A stretch of DNA of 57,269 nt from contig JAPPLF010000050.1 of NCBI GenBank assembly GCA_028874215.1, positions 1 through 57,269 of the forward strand. Direction: 5' to 3'. Position numbers and translations under genes: made by a program. Position 1 is the first letter of the stretch; each line of letters opens with the position of its first letter. The notes under the pieces are model-generated. The model was not told the DNA's origin. It was given only the letters and a program-made list of their open reading frames with translations, and did no database searches. Source of the DNA: Acidobacteriota bacterium. Lineage in GTDB: Bacteria; Acidobacteriota; UBA6911; RPQK01; JAJDTT01. Positions 9,449-18,168 of this stretch are shown piece by piece.

Positions 9449-9479
9449 TTGACACTCTGCGGGCCCCTGTGCTAGTTAT
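9449..9479 (+). promoter_or_regulatory. Candidate promoter of metK
   Basis: TTGACA at 9449-9454 with a TGC-extended -10 region (TAGTTAT, 9473-9479) 18 bases later, about 50 bases before the metK ATG. The remaining leader is too short and lacks the conserved elements of known SAM riboswitches, so I see no riboswitch. A CCCGC/GCGGG hairpin at 9410-9426 without a T-run lies after the DUF1501 stop. Confidence 0.4.
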
Positions 9480-9529
9480 TGCCATCTCCGGCGGTCACCT
9501 GAGAAATTCCCAAAACAAAGGACGAGTGC

Positions 9530-10681
9530 ATGGCGCCAAAGAGTCGACACCTGTTTAGCTCGGAATCGGTCACCGAAGGGCATCCGGACAAGATCGCGGA
9601 CCAGATTTCCGATGGCGTTCTCGACGCGGTCCTGACGGTAGACCCTCAGGGACGCGTGGCCTGCGAGACCCTGGTGACGACCGGCCTGGTGGTCATCGCC
9701 GGAGAGATCACGACCACAGGCTCTCTGGACTATCCCAAGATCGCTCGGGAAGTCATCCGGGACGTGGGATATACGCGCGCCAAGTACGGGTTCGACTGCG
9801 AGACCTGCGGTGTGATCTGCTCCGTGGACCGGCAGTCGCCCGATATCGCCTTGGGAGTGGACACCGGGGGAGCCGGCGACCAGGGTCTGATGTTTGGCTA
9901 CGCCTGCACCGAGACCCCTCAGTTGATGCCGCTGCCCATCATGCTGGCCCACGCCCTCACCCGCCGTCTGTCCGAGTCCCGGCGTCAGGGAACGCTGGAC
10001 TGGCTGCGTCCCGACGGAAAGTCGCAGGTGACGGTGGAATACGACGGGACGGAACCGGTCCGTGTCGACACCGTCGTGGTCTCGACGCAGCACAGCCCCG
10101 ACGTCTCCTACGGGGATCTGTGCGACGGCATACGGGAACACGTCATCTGCTCAGTTGTCCCTGCCGGACTCATGGACGGCGGAACGACCATCCACATCAA
10201 TCCGACGGGGCGGTTCGTGACGGGCGGTCCCCAGGGTGACTGCGGCGTGACGGGCCGGAAGATCATCGTCGACACCTACGGTGGCATGGGAGGGCACGGA
10301 GGGGGCGCTTTCTCGGGGAAGGACCCGTCCAAGGTCGACCGTTCCGCCTCCTACATGGCCCGTTACATCGCCAAGAATTGTGTCGCCGCGGGACTTGCCC
10401 AACGCTTGAAGGTTCAACTGGCCTATGCCATCGGCGTGGCCGAACCGGTTTCCGTCGCCGTGGACGCGGAAGGGACCGAATCCGTGGCCGAGGAGACCAT
10501 CGGAAACCTGGTTCAGGAGCACTTCCGTCTGACCCCCAGGGACATCATCGAGACCCTGCAGCTCAGGCGTCCCATCTTCCGGCGGACGGCCGCCTTCGGG
10601 CACTTCGGCCGGGAGGAGGAGGGCTTCGCCTGGGAACGGACCGACCGGGCCGACGCCCTGCGACAAGCCGCCGGACTCTAA
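9530..10681 (+). CDS. metK: S-adenosylmethionine synthetase
   Basis: A 383-residue, full-length methionine adenosyltransferase that makes SAM from ATP and methionine in the cytoplasm. Signature elements are present in order: [19 protein letters not shown] (residues 11-29, ATP and Mg binding), [16 protein letters not shown] (about 120-135, the family signature hexapeptide region), [19 protein letters not shown] (about 226-244) and the P-loop-like [16 protein letters not shown] (about 260-275). The gene is monocistronic by context. Its stop TAA at 10679-10681 overlaps the first base of a family A repeat, so transcription may end in those hairpins. SAM from this enzyme would feed, among others, the two radical SAM enzymes further along the window. 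Confidence 0.97.
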   Translation: MAPKSRHLFSSESVTEGHPDKIADQISDGVLDAVLTVDPQGRVACETLVTTGLVVIAGEITTTGSLDYPKIAREVIRDVGYTRAKYGFDCETCGVICSVDRQSPDIALGVDTGGAGDQGLMFGYACTETPQLMPLPIMLAHALTRRLSESRRQGTLDWLRPDGKSQVTVEYDGTEPVRVDTVVVSTQHSPDVSYGDLCDGIREHVICSVVPAGLMDGGTTIHINPTGRFVTGGPQGDCGVTGRKIIVDTYGGMGGHGGGAFSGKDPSKVDRSASYMARYIAKNCVAAGLAQRLKVQLAYAIGVAEPVSVAVDAEGTESVAEETIGNLVQEHFRLTPRDIIETLQLRRPIFRRTAAFGHFGREEEGFAWERTDRADALRQAAGL

Positions 10682-10761
10682 GGAGGGGCGATTTCCAATC
10701 GCCCAGTCTTCGTCGCCAAGTTTGTTAGTCAGGGGTTCGGCGATTGGAAATCGCCGCTCCT
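10681..10761. repeat. GGAG-headed inverted hairpin pair, family A copy 2
   Basis: Hairpin 1 has GGGCGATT (10686-10693), loop TCC and AATCGCCC (10697-10704). Hairpin 2 has CGGCGATT (10738-10745), loop GGA and AATCGCCG (10749-10756), then CTCC. The linker shares TCTTCGTCGCCAAGTTTGT with copy 1. Compared with copies 1 and 3, both arms of hairpin 2 have changed (GGTT/AACC to GATT/AATC), which keeps the pairing. The repeat begins on the last base of the metK stop. Confidence 0.85.
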
Positions 10762-10830
10762 GCGGGAGGGGAGGCGAGCCGAAGAGGGTACCCGCCAGGG
10801 GTGCCCCTACGAACGTCTCTCCGGTAGACT

Positions 10831-11949
10831 GTGCCCACCGTGAGAGAGTCTGCCGAACTGGCCGGAGCCATCGAGGAAATCCTGGAAAGCGGCCGCGGCG
10901 CCGTCCTGGCGACCGTCATCGAGATCACCGGCTCGGCGTACCGCCGGCAGGGGGCCAAGCTCGTCATCGGCTCCGACGGCGACTTCCGGGGCATGATCTC
11001 GGGAGGATGCCTCGAACCGGAAGTCGCCCGGGCGGCAAGCCGGGTCTTCAAGACGGGACAAGCCGCGACGGAGGTGTTCGACCTCACCGAGGACGCCATC
11101 TGGGGACTGCGTTTAGGTTGCGGAGGAGTGGTTCGGGTCCTGTTGGAGCCCATCGGACGGGATCCGGTCTGGAAACGTTGGCTGAGCGCCCTGAGCAACG
11201 GCGAAAGGGCGGTTCGGGCCGTCATCTGCGATCCGGACCCGGAACCCGGGTCCCTGGGGCGTTGGCTTCTTTTGGCTCCCGGAGAGCCGCCGGCGGGTCC
11301 CCTGGCCGAGGAAGCGTTGGGCCGGGAAGTGCTCCCGGCAGCCCGCAGGATCCTGGGGCGGCCGCTCCCCCAGTCCCGGGTCTACGCCTCGGGAAATACC
11401 CGAGTCTTTCTGGACGTCAATCGCCCCCCCTTGGAGCTGGTCGTCTTCGGGGCCGGCATGGACGCGGTGCCGGTGGTCCGGTTGGCGCTGAGTCTGGGCT
11501 TTTCCGTGAACGTCGTCGATCCCCGGCCCTCCTTGAACCGGCCGGAGCGCTTCCCGGGTGCGCGGACCACCATCTCCCATCCCACGGAATTCCCGGAGAA
11601 GGTGGCGATGCCCGCCGGCAGCTACGCCCTGATCATGAACCACCAGTTGGACCGGGACGGCGCCGGGATCCGCTACGCCTTGGAGAGCGGGGCTCTCTAC
11701 GTGGGTGTGTTGGGACCTCGACCGCGGTTCCAGAAGCTCATGGACGAGCTGACCGACGAGGGTTTTCGCCCCCGCAGGGATGCCTTGGATCGGATTCACA
11801 ACCCGGTGGGGCTGGACATCGGAGCCGAGGGCCCGGACCAGATCGCCGTCAGCATCCTGGCGGAGATCCTGGCCGTCCACAACGGCTTCGGCGGCGGTTT
11901 CCTGGCGGCGCGATCCGGGGGGATCCACGAAGTGTCCCCTGCGCCGTAA
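10831..11949 (+). CDS. XdhC/CoxI family molybdenum-cofactor maturation protein
   Basis: A 372-residue XdhC-type protein. The N-terminal XdhC_CoxI domain (about residues 15-80: GAVLATVIEITGSAYRR, FRGMISGGCLE) binds and protects Moco and supports its sulfuration. The C-terminal Rossmann domain (about 205-340) begins ELVVFGAGMDAVPVVRLA and includes DPRPSL and ALIMNHQLDRD. The function follows from homologs that load sulfurated Moco into xanthine-dehydrogenase-type enzymes, and a complete set of such subunits follows at 12.9-19.9 kb. It starts at GTG 10831 with a weak ribosome site. The gap from metK is filled by a family A repeat, suggesting separate transcription. Confidence 0.88.
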   Translation: MPTVRESAELAGAIEEILESGRGAVLATVIEITGSAYRRQGAKLVIGSDGDFRGMISGGCLEPEVARAASRVFKTGQAATEVFDLTEDAIWGLRLGCGGVVRVLLEPIGRDPVWKRWLSALSNGERAVRAVICDPDPEPGSLGRWLLLAPGEPPAGPLAEEALGREVLPAARRILGRPLPQSRVYASGNTRVFLDVNRPPLELVVFGAGMDAVPVVRLALSLGFSVNVVDPRPSLNRPERFPGARTTISHPTEFPEKVAMPAGSYALIMNHQLDRDGAGIRYALESGALYVGVLGPRPRFQKLMDELTDEGFRPRRDALDRIHNPVGLDIGAEGPDQIAVSILAEILAVHNGFGGGFLAARSGGIHEVSPAP

Positions 11950-11992
11950 TCCGGCGTGGGAGGGATGAAAACAGGACTCGCGGCGCACTCCG

Positions 11993-12703
11993 TCACTGGA
12001 TCCAGTAATCGTCTTTCCGGTTCCGCCTCTCCTCGTCCATCACCCGGAATCGGCTGCGTATGCGTTTCAGCCGCCACCGATGGTATGCCTGGCGTACGGC
12101 TCCGAGCGAGAGCCAGCGCTTCAGGTAGAGAAAGGCGAAGATCATGCCGCCCAGGTGGGCGACGTGGGCGATGGTGCTGCCAGGCGAACCGAGGGCCGAC
12201 AGGAAGGCGATGAGTCCTATGCCGGCCACGAAGTACTTCACCTTGACCGGCAAAAGGAAGTAGAGATAGATCCGGCGATTGGGAAACATCATGCCGTAGG
12301 CCATCAGGATCCCGTAGACCGACCCGCTGGCTCCGATGGTGGGGACCGTTCCCCACGGGTCCGCCACGACCGACAGCAGGCCTGCTCCGATTCCGGTGAT
12401 CAGGAAGAAGCGCAGGAACTGCCGGCTGCCCCAGTACCGTTCCAGCTCGCGCCCGAACATCCAGAGCGTGAACATGTTCCAGAACAGGTGCCAGAAGTCG
12501 GCGTGGAGAAAGAGGTACGTTCCCAGTTGCCAGATGTAGAGATTTGCCAGGACCGCTATGGGAATCAGCCCGAAGATGTGCAAGAGGCTCGGACCGGCGG
12601 CCCACTGGTAGAGAAAGACGAGTCCGCAGCCGATGACCAGGTACTTGACCATGGGGGTCATGGTGGGACCGATCGTCACATGGTACCCGGGACCAAACCG
12701 CAC
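11993..12703 (-). CDS. Rhomboid family intramembrane serine protease
   Basis: A 236-residue membrane protein with six hydrophobic segments and the rhomboid signature: HADFWHLFWNMFTLWMFG (His and Asn of the oxyanion region, TM2), GASGSVYG (nucleophile Ser, TM4) and AHVAHLGGM (catalytic His, TM6). The catalytic dyad is intact, so an active intramembrane protease is likely. The C-terminal tail of about 45 basic residues (RWRLKRIRSRFRVM) is cytoplasmic. The frame opens at GTG 12703; ATGs at 12661 and 12652 just before TM1 are equally possible. It lies on the opposite strand between xdhC and the cox-like operon and is probably unrelated to both. Confidence 0.88.
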   Translation of the reverse strand: MRFGPGYHVTIGPTMTPMVKYLVIGCGLVFLYQWAAGPSLLHIFGLIPIAVLANLYIWQLGTYLFLHADFWHLFWNMFTLWMFGRELERYWGSRQFLRFFLITGIGAGLLSVVADPWGTVPTIGASGSVYGILMAYGMMFPNRRIYLYFLLPVKVKYFVAGIGLIAFLSALGSPGSTIAHVAHLGGMIFAFLYLKRWLSLGAVRQAYHRWRLKRIRSRFRVMDEERRNRKDDYWIQ

Positions 12704-12761
12704 TCATGAATCATAGCATGCCTGCCTCGACGTCCCGGTTTCCTGGATTTGTTTCCCGACT

Positions 12762-12842
12762 AAGGAAGGGCGATTTCCAATCGCCCGGTTCCCCCTCGTT
12801 TGCCGACGTCCAAGAATCGGCGGTTAGGAAACCGCCGCTCCC
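12762..12842. repeat. GGAG-like inverted hairpin pair, family A copy 3
   Basis: Hairpin 1 has GGGCGATT (12768-12775), loop TCC and AATCGCCC (12779-12786), headed by GGAA. Hairpin 2 has CGGCGGTT (12818-12825), loop AGGA and AACCGCCG (12830-12837), then CTCCC. The hairpins are nearly identical to copies 1 and 2 but the linker differs. It sits in the divergent spacer between the rhomboid gene and coxG. Confidence 0.85.
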
Positions 12843-12871
12843 AAATTTCCCGTGGTTTCCACGAAAAGTGA

Positions 12872-12900
12872 TTGACAGTCTTCGCAGGCGGTTGAAGAAT
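12872..12900 (+). promoter_or_regulatory. Candidate sigma-70 promoter of the cox-like operon
   Basis: TTGACA (12872-12877), a 17-base spacer, then AAGAAT (12895-12900, 4 of 6 match), 50 bases before the coxG ATG. This is the best promoter match in the region and lies just outside family A copy 3. Confidence 0.5.
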
Positions 12901-12950
12901 AGGGGGCGCCCTGAGTTGGCGCCTCTGGTCACCGTTGTTCGAGGCCCTTG

Positions 12951-13388
12951 ATGCAGCTATCGGGAACCCACCGACTGGCCTTATCCCGTCTCCGAGTCTG
13001 GCAGCTATTGAACGATCCCCAGGTGTTGGCCCGGGCCACTCCCGGCGTCAAGACTCTGGTGCCGGACGGGGAAGACCGTTTCAGAGCGGAGTTGGAGTTG
13101 GCCCTGGGTCCGATTCGCGGCGTCTTCGGCGGAAACGTGGAAGTTCGCGACAAGAAGGAGCCTTCGGACCTGACCCTGCGGGTCCAGGGAAACGGCACCG
13201 TGGGCGGAATCCGGGCCGAGGGAAAGCTGAGGCTGGAAGAGGACGGCCAGGAGACGGTGGTCCACTACCAGGGGAATGCCCTGGTGGCCGGGACCCTGGC
13301 GGCCGTCGGCAGCCGTCTCTTTTCCGGAATGGCCCGGAAGCTGGCGGCGGAATTTTTCGAAAATCTTCAACGGGAGGGGCGCGAGTGA
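12951..13388 (+). CDS. coxG: CoxG-like SRPBCC protein (carbon monoxide dehydrogenase subunit G family)
   Basis: A 145-residue SRPBCC/START-fold protein of the CoxG family. Typical features are the opening SGTHRLALSRLRVWQLLNDP, ATPGVKTL, the beta-rich centre (GPIRGVFGGNVEVRDK) and a long C-terminal helix (MARKLAAEFFENL). CoxG proteins are associated with molybdenum hydroxylase clusters; in Oligotropha CoxG is linked to membrane attachment of CO dehydrogenase, and recent work ties homologs to lipid/quinone carriage. It lacks the long C-terminal membrane anchor of some CoxG proteins. I prefer ATG 12951; a TTG immediately before it is in frame. First gene of the operon coxG-S-L-M-D-E-mocA. Confidence 0.8.
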   Translation: MQLSGTHRLALSRLRVWQLLNDPQVLARATPGVKTLVPDGEDRFRAELELALGPIRGVFGGNVEVRDKKEPSDLTLRVQGNGTVGGIRAEGKLRLEEDGQETVVHYQGNALVAGTLAAVGSRLFSGMARKLAAEFFENLQREGRE

Positions 13389-13438
13389 ATCGTCGCAAAC
13401 CATCCCTGGTTTCGAACTACCATCCAAGGAGGTAGAAG

Positions 13439-13921
13439 ATGGCACAAGTGTCCATTGAGGTTCGAGTCAATGGGTCGACCCATCGAAGGGAGGTGGAGCC
13501 GCGATTGCTCCTGGTTCACTTCCTTCGGGACGTTTTGGGTCTGACCGGGACTCACGTCGGTTGTGACACCTCCAGTTGCGGAGCGTGTACCGTTCTGCTG
13601 GGCGGTCTGGCCGTGAAGTCCTGCACGCTGCTGGCGGTTCAGGCCGACGGCGCCGAGATCACCACGGTCGAAGGGTTGGCTACGAACGGCGACCTGCATG
13701 CGGTCCAGGAGGGATTCTGGGAAGAGCACGGACTTCAGTGCGGATTCTGCACCCCCGGCTTCCTGATGGCCACGGTCCAGCTCCTGGAGGAGAATGCGGA
13801 CCCCGGTGACGCCGAGATCCGGCACGCGCTGGAAGGGAACATCTGCCGTTGCACCGGGTATCAGCACATCGTCAACGCCGTCCAGAATGCGGCCGGCAAA
13901 TTGCGGGAAGCGGCAAGCTAG
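13439..13921 (+). CDS. coxS: Molybdenum hydroxylase small [2Fe-2S] subunit (CoxS-like)
   Basis: A 160-residue iron-sulfur subunit of the xanthine dehydrogenase/CO dehydrogenase family. The plant-ferredoxin-type cluster is bound by C42, C47, C50 and C62 (GCDTSSCGACTVLL). The second, all-helical cluster is bound by C101, C104, C136 and C138 (CGFCTPGF and ICRCTGYQ). All eight cysteines are present, so it can pass electrons from the Mo centre of the large subunit to the FAD subunit. AAGGAGGT at 13426-13433 is a near-perfect ribosome site for the ATG at 13439, predicting high translation. The coxL start is 13 bases downstream. Confidence 0.95.
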   Translation: MAQVSIEVRVNGSTHRREVEPRLLLVHFLRDVLGLTGTHVGCDTSSCGACTVLLGGLAVKSCTLLAVQADGAEITTVEGLATNGDLHAVQEGFWEEHGLQCGFCTPGFLMATVQLLEENADPGDAEIRHALEGNICRCTGYQHIVNAVQNAAGKLREAAS

Positions 13922-13933
13922 GAAGGAGGAAGG

Positions 13934-16273
13934 ATGGCGACCAAATTTTTCGGTACACCAGTCAAGCGCCGCGAGGATCGGCGGTTGCTCACCGGAGGCA
14001 GCCAGTACACCGACGACCTCCAGCTTACGGGCCTGGTCCATGCGGCCATCGTCCGCAGTCCCCACGCCCACGCCAACATCAGGTCCGTCGACGTGGAAGC
14101 GGCGAGGTCGGCCCCGGGAGTCGTGGCCGTCTTCACCGGAAAGGATTTGGAGGGAGTGGCGGGCATCCCCACGGCCTGGCTCATTCCCGACAGCGATCTG
14201 AAGACCGTCGACCATCCCGCGTTGGCGCGGGACAAGGTCCGTTACGTCGGTGACGGCGTGGCCGTCGTTTTGGCCGAGGACCGTTACCAGGCCGAGGACG
14301 CCGCCCAGTTGGTCCAGGTCGACTACGAGATCCTGGATGCGGTGGCGGATCAGGTGAAGGCGGTTGAGGAGGGCGCTCCCCAGGTTCACGACGATGCCCC
14401 CGGCAACCGGTGTTTCCTCTTCGATACCATCAGCGGCGGCGATCTGGACCAGGCGTTTGCGGACGCCGACGACGTTCTCAAGTTCCGGACCACCAATCAC
14501 CGCATCATTCCCAGCGCCATTGAGCCACGGGGATGCGTGGCCCAGTACAACGCCGCCTCCGGCGAGCTGACGCTGCGGATGACCAGCCAGAATCCCCATA
14601 TCCACCGGCTGTTGCTTTCCATCGTGCTGGGGGTTCCCGAGCACAAGGTCAGGATCGTGACTCCCGAGATCGGAGGCGGCTTCGGCAGCAAGATCGCCGT
14701 TTACGCCGACGAGGCGGTCATGGCCTTCTGCGCCATGCAGACCGGCCGTCCGGTGAAGTGGGTGGAGACCCGCCGGGAGAACTTCCAGTGCACCACCCAC
14801 GGACGCGACCACGTGACCGACGTGGAGGCGGCCTACACCAACGACGGGAAGATCACGGGCTTGAGGTTCAAGACCTGGGCCAACATGGGGGCCTACGTCT
14901 CCACCGCGGCTCCCGGGGTCCCGACCTGGTTGTATGGCTTGATGCTCTCCGGAGTCTATGACGTTCCGGCCGTGGGGCTGGAAGTGGTGGGAGTCTTCAC
15001 TCACACCACGCCCGTGGACGCCTGCCGCGGCGCGGGCCGGCCCGAGGCCACCTACCTGCTGGAGCGGATCGTGGATTTGATCGCGCAGCGGTTGGACCTG
15101 GATCCGGTGGAAATCCGCCGGCGGAACTTCATCACCAAGGACAAGTTTCCGCATGCGGTGGCGCCCGGGGTCATCTACGACAGCGGGGACTACGACGCGG
15201 CCCTGGACCGGCTGCTGGAAATGGTCGACTACGACGCTTTTCGAAGCGAGCAGGCGGCCGCGCGTGAGCAGGGCCGTTACCTCGGGATCGGACTCTCCAC
15301 CTACGTGGAGATCTGCGGTCTGGGACCCAGCGCCATCGTGGGAAGCACCGGATTTCAGGGGGGCCTCTGGGAGTCCTCGGTGGTTCGCGTGCATCCCACC
15401 GGCAAGGTCACCGTCATGACCGGCGCCAACCCGCACGGCCAGGGGGAGGAGACGACCTTCGCCCAGGTGGTGGGAGACGTGCTGGGAGTGGACATCGACG
15501 ACGTCGAGCTGGTTCACGGTGACACGGACCTGGTTCCCATGGGAATGGGGACCTACGGCAGCCGCGCCACGGCCGTGGGCGGGATCGCCGCCTTCAAGGC
15601 CGCCAACAAGGTGGTGGAGAAGGCTCAGAAGATCGCCGCTCATCAGTTGGAAGCCCGGGAGGAAGACCTGGAGTTCGAGGACGGCCGCTTTCAGGTGAAG
15701 GGGACCGACCAGGGGATGAGCTTCCAGGACGTGGCTCTGCAGGCCTACCTGGCCTGGAACCTGCCCGAGGGCTTGGAGCCGGGACTGGAGGCGCAGTCCT
15801 TCTACGATCCCAGCAATTTCGTGTTTCCCTTCGGAGCGCATGCCTGCATCGTCGAGGTGGACGCCGAGACCGGCCAGACCGACATCGTCCGGTACGTAGC
15901 GGTGGACGACTGCGGAGAGGTGATCAATCCCTTGATCGTAGACGGCCAGATCCACGGTGGCATCGCTTTCGGAGTGGCCCAGGCGATGTACGAACACGCC
16001 CAGTACGACGATTCGGGCCAGCTCCTGACCGGGACCATGATGGACTACGCGGTGCCCAAGCCGGGCCAGATGCCCAGCTTCGAGCTGGACCGGACGGTCA
16101 CGCCGTCGCCCGTCAATCCGTTGGGGCTCAAGGGGATCGGAGAAGCCGGCAGCATCGGCAGCACCGCCGCCGTGTGCAACGCGGTCGCCGACGCGCTTGC
16201 TCCATTCGGAATCGATCATGTGGAGATGCCTTTCACGCCCCAGCGCGTGTGGCAGGCCATTCAGCAGGCATAG
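13934..16273 (+). CDS. coxL: Molybdenum hydroxylase large subunit, form-II-like (CoxL/aldehyde oxidase family)
   Basis: A 779-residue Mo-MCD-binding subunit. Family landmarks are FGTPVKRREDRRLLTGG at the N-terminus, GGGFGSKIAVYADEAV (about residues 248-263, cofactor binding), GAGRPEATYLLER and the C-terminal LKGIGEAGSIGS with the catalytic Glu near 737. The active-site loop reads DACRGAGR (362-369). True CO dehydrogenases (form I) carry AYXCSFR with a Cu-binding Cys; form II enzymes carry AYXGAGR. This protein follows form II but has Cys where Tyr is usual. CO oxidation is therefore unlikely; an aldehyde, purine or other N-heterocycle is more plausible. Ribosome site GGAAGGAGG just upstream; the gene is embedded between coxS and coxM. 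Confidence 0.92.
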   Translation: MATKFFGTPVKRREDRRLLTGGSQYTDDLQLTGLVHAAIVRSPHAHANIRSVDVEAARSAPGVVAVFTGKDLEGVAGIPTAWLIPDSDLKTVDHPALARDKVRYVGDGVAVVLAEDRYQAEDAAQLVQVDYEILDAVADQVKAVEEGAPQVHDDAPGNRCFLFDTISGGDLDQAFADADDVLKFRTTNHRIIPSAIEPRGCVAQYNAASGELTLRMTSQNPHIHRLLLSIVLGVPEHKVRIVTPEIGGGFGSKIAVYADEAVMAFCAMQTGRPVKWVETRRENFQCTTHGRDHVTDVEAAYTNDGKITGLRFKTWANMGAYVSTAAPGVPTWLYGLMLSGVYDVPAVGLEVVGVFTHTTPVDACRGAGRPEATYLLERIVDLIAQRLDLDPVEIRRRNFITKDKFPHAVAPGVIYDSGDYDAALDRLLEMVDYDAFRSEQAAAREQGRYLGIGLSTYVEICGLGPSAIVGSTGFQGGLWESSVVRVHPTGKVTVMTGANPHGQGEETTFAQVVGDVLGVDIDDVELVHGDTDLVPMGMGTYGSRATAVGGIAAFKAANKVVEKAQKIAAHQLEAREEDLEFEDGRFQVKGTDQGMSFQDVALQAYLAWNLPEGLEPGLEAQSFYDPSNFVFPFGAHACIVEVDAETGQTDIVRYVAVDDCGEVINPLIVDGQIHGGIAFGVAQAMYEHAQYDDSGQLLTGTMMDYAVPKPGQMPSFELDRTVTPSPVNPLGLKGIGEAGSIGSTAAVCNAVADALAPFGIDHVEMPFTPQRVWQAIQQA

Positions 16274-16284
16274 GGAGGTAGAGC

Positions 16285-17157
16285 ATGTTTCCAGGTGAAT
16301 TCGAGTACCACGCTCCCGATACCATCGAGGAGGCCCTCGACCTTCTGAGCCGGCATGGCTCCGACGCCAAGCTGCTGGCGGGAGGGCACAGCTTGATCCC
16401 CATGATGAAGCTGCGCCTGGCCTCGTCCGGGCACCTGGTGGATCTGAGGAAGCTCAAGTCCAGCTTGAGCTACGTCCGGGAGGAGAACGGCGATCTGGCC
16501 ATCGGAGCTCTCACTACTCATGCGGAGGTGGAGTCCTCCGGCAGCTTGCAGCAGAAGGCGGCTCCCCTGGCGGAGGCCGCGGGACAGATCGGAGACGTCC
16601 AGGTCCGGAACATGGGCACCTTGGGCGGCAGCCTGGCCCATGCCGATCCGGCGGCCGATCAGCCGGCTCCGGCTCTGGCGTTGGAGGCGCAGCTCGTGGC
16701 CCAGGGTCCGGGAGGGCGGCGGACCATTCCCGCCGACCAGTTCTTCCACGGCTTCTTCGCGACGGCGCTGCAACAGGACGAGTTGCTGGTTGAAGTGCGG
16801 GTCGCCGGCCTCGGAGCCAATTCCGGAGGCGCCTATCTGAAGGTTCCGCATCCCGCGTCGGGATACGCCGTCTGCGGCGTCGCGGCGGTGGTCGAGACCG
16901 ACGGTGCAGGGAACTGCGTCAAGTGCCGCGTCGGGGTGACGGGAATCTCCGACGGCGCCTATCGGGCCACCGGCGTCGAGTCGGCTCTGGAGGGGTCCGC
17001 CATCAATGCCGACAGCATCGCGGCGGCCTCGGCGCACGCCACCGATGGAGTGGAGCCTCTGGACGATTACTTTGCCGGGGCGGACTACCGGAGGGCTTTG
17101 GCGGCCGCCTACGTGAAGCGCGCCCTCACCACGGCCTCGGAGCGCGCCGGCGGATAG
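16285..17157 (+). CDS. coxM: Molybdenum hydroxylase FAD-binding medium subunit (CoxM-like)
   Basis: A 290-residue FAD-binding subunit. The two FAD motifs are LAGGHSLIPMMKLR (about residues 31-44) and TLGGSLAHADPAAD (about 113-126), both intact; CO_deh_flav_C follows from about residue 175 (GGAYLKVPHPASGYAVCGVAA). It accepts electrons from the iron-sulfur subunit and passes them to a quinone or other acceptor. GGGAGGTAG precedes the ATG and the gene begins 11 bases after coxL, so L and M are cotranscribed. The order S-L-M differs from the M-S-L order of Oligotropha. Confidence 0.93.
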   Translation: MFPGEFEYHAPDTIEEALDLLSRHGSDAKLLAGGHSLIPMMKLRLASSGHLVDLRKLKSSLSYVREENGDLAIGALTTHAEVESSGSLQQKAAPLAEAAGQIGDVQVRNMGTLGGSLAHADPAADQPAPALALEAQLVAQGPGGRRTIPADQFFHGFFATALQQDELLVEVRVAGLGANSGGAYLKVPHPASGYAVCGVAAVVETDGAGNCVKCRVGVTGISDGAYRATGVESALEGSAINADSIAAASAHATDGVEPLDDYFAGADYRRALAAAYVKRALTTASERAGG

Positions 17158-17234
17158 TTCCCGGCGCCTCCCAGCGTCCTTTGTTCCGGGATCGGGCCCG
17201 GTCCAAACCGGGCCCGCCGGTCCCGATCTGTCCA

Positions 17235-18161
17235 ATGCATCCAGAAATCGAGCAGCTCCAACGCCGGTTGGAGCGCCAAGGCTACATAGCCGAACGCCCG
17301 GTGGCGACGGCCATTCACCTGGCGGCGGTCCTGGGACGCCCGCTCCTGGTGGAGGGGCCCACGGGAGTGGGCAAGACGGCCATCGCCGGCGCCATGTCCG
17401 GCGTCCTGGACACCCACCTGATCCGCCTGCAGTGCTACGAAGGCATCGATACCAGCTCGGCCCTGTACGAGTGGAACTACCAGAAGCAGTTGTTGGACAT
17501 TCGACTGGCCGAGGCCAGCGGCTCCGGGCGGGCCGACATCTTCAGCGTCGACTACCTCTTGAAACGCCCTCTCCTGGAGGCCATCACCGCCTCGGAGGCG
17601 CCGGTGCTTCTCATCGACGAGGTGGATCGAAGCGATGAGGAATTCGAGGCCTTCCTGCTGGAGTTGCTCTCGGAGTGGCAGGTCTCGGTTCCGGAATTGG
17701 GGACGCTGACGGCCCGGCAGGTTCCCTACACGGTCCTCACCAGCAACCGGACCCGGGATCTGGCCGATGCCCTGAGACGCCGTTGCCTCTATCTCTGGAT
17801 CGACTATCCATCGTTCGACAAGGAGGTGGCCATCGTTCGAGCCCGGGTTCCCGGCGCCGCGGAGGCCTTGTCCGGGCGGACCGTGGCCTTCGTCCAGATG
17901 CTGCGGCGCCTGCCCCTGGAGAAGGCGCCCGGAGTTTCCGAGACCCTGGATTGGGTGGCGGCCCTCCTCTACCTGGACCGGAACCGGCTGGGGCCGGAGG
18001 TGATCGAATCGACCCTGGGAGTGCTGCTCAAGCACGTGGAGGATCAACGCCGGGTCCGAAACCGCTTTCTCCAGGCCCTGCTGGCCGGACTCGGAGGCTT
18101 CGAGTCGGGAGGAATCACCCGGGCGGTGGAGCAGATGGAAGGCGTCCTGGCGCAGTCTTGA
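17235..18161 (+). CDS. coxD: MoxR/CoxD-type AAA+ ATPase
   Basis: A 308-residue AAA+ ATPase of the MoxR family. Walker A is GPTGVGKT (residues 41-48), Walker B PVLLIDEVDRSD (about 126-137), and sensor/arginine regions follow (VLTSNRTRDLADALRRRC). In Oligotropha, CoxD acts with the VWA protein CoxE as a chaperone that helps assemble the [CuSMoO2] centre; in form II clusters the pair probably assists Moco or sulfur insertion. The longer open frame upstream is an overlap with coxM; the ATG at 17235 gives the usual family N-terminus. coxE starts 8 bases after the stop. Confidence 0.9.
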   Translation: MHPEIEQLQRRLERQGYIAERPVATAIHLAAVLGRPLLVEGPTGVGKTAIAGAMSGVLDTHLIRLQCYEGIDTSSALYEWNYQKQLLDIRLAEASGSGRADIFSVDYLLKRPLLEAITASEAPVLLIDEVDRSDEEFEAFLLELLSEWQVSVPELGTLTARQVPYTVLTSNRTRDLADALRRRCLYLWIDYPSFDKEVAIVRARVPGAAEALSGRTVAFVQMLRRLPLEKAPGVSETLDWVAALLYLDRNRLGPEVIESTLGVLLKHVEDQRRVRNRFLQALLAGLGGFESGGITRAVEQMEGVLAQS

Positions 18162-18168
18162 GCTGTTG

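Noticed and set aside
9388..9529. SAM riboswitch in the metK leader
   Set aside because: Only about 45 bases separate the likely transcription start from the ATG, and none of the conserved SAM riboswitch cores can be found.
13934..16273. Calling the enzyme an aerobic CO dehydrogenase
   Set aside because: The active-site loop lacks the CSFR signature required for the Cu-Mo centre.
16923..17234. Longer start for the MoxR-type ATPase
   Set aside because: It overlaps coxM out of frame; ATG 17235 gives the standard N-terminus.
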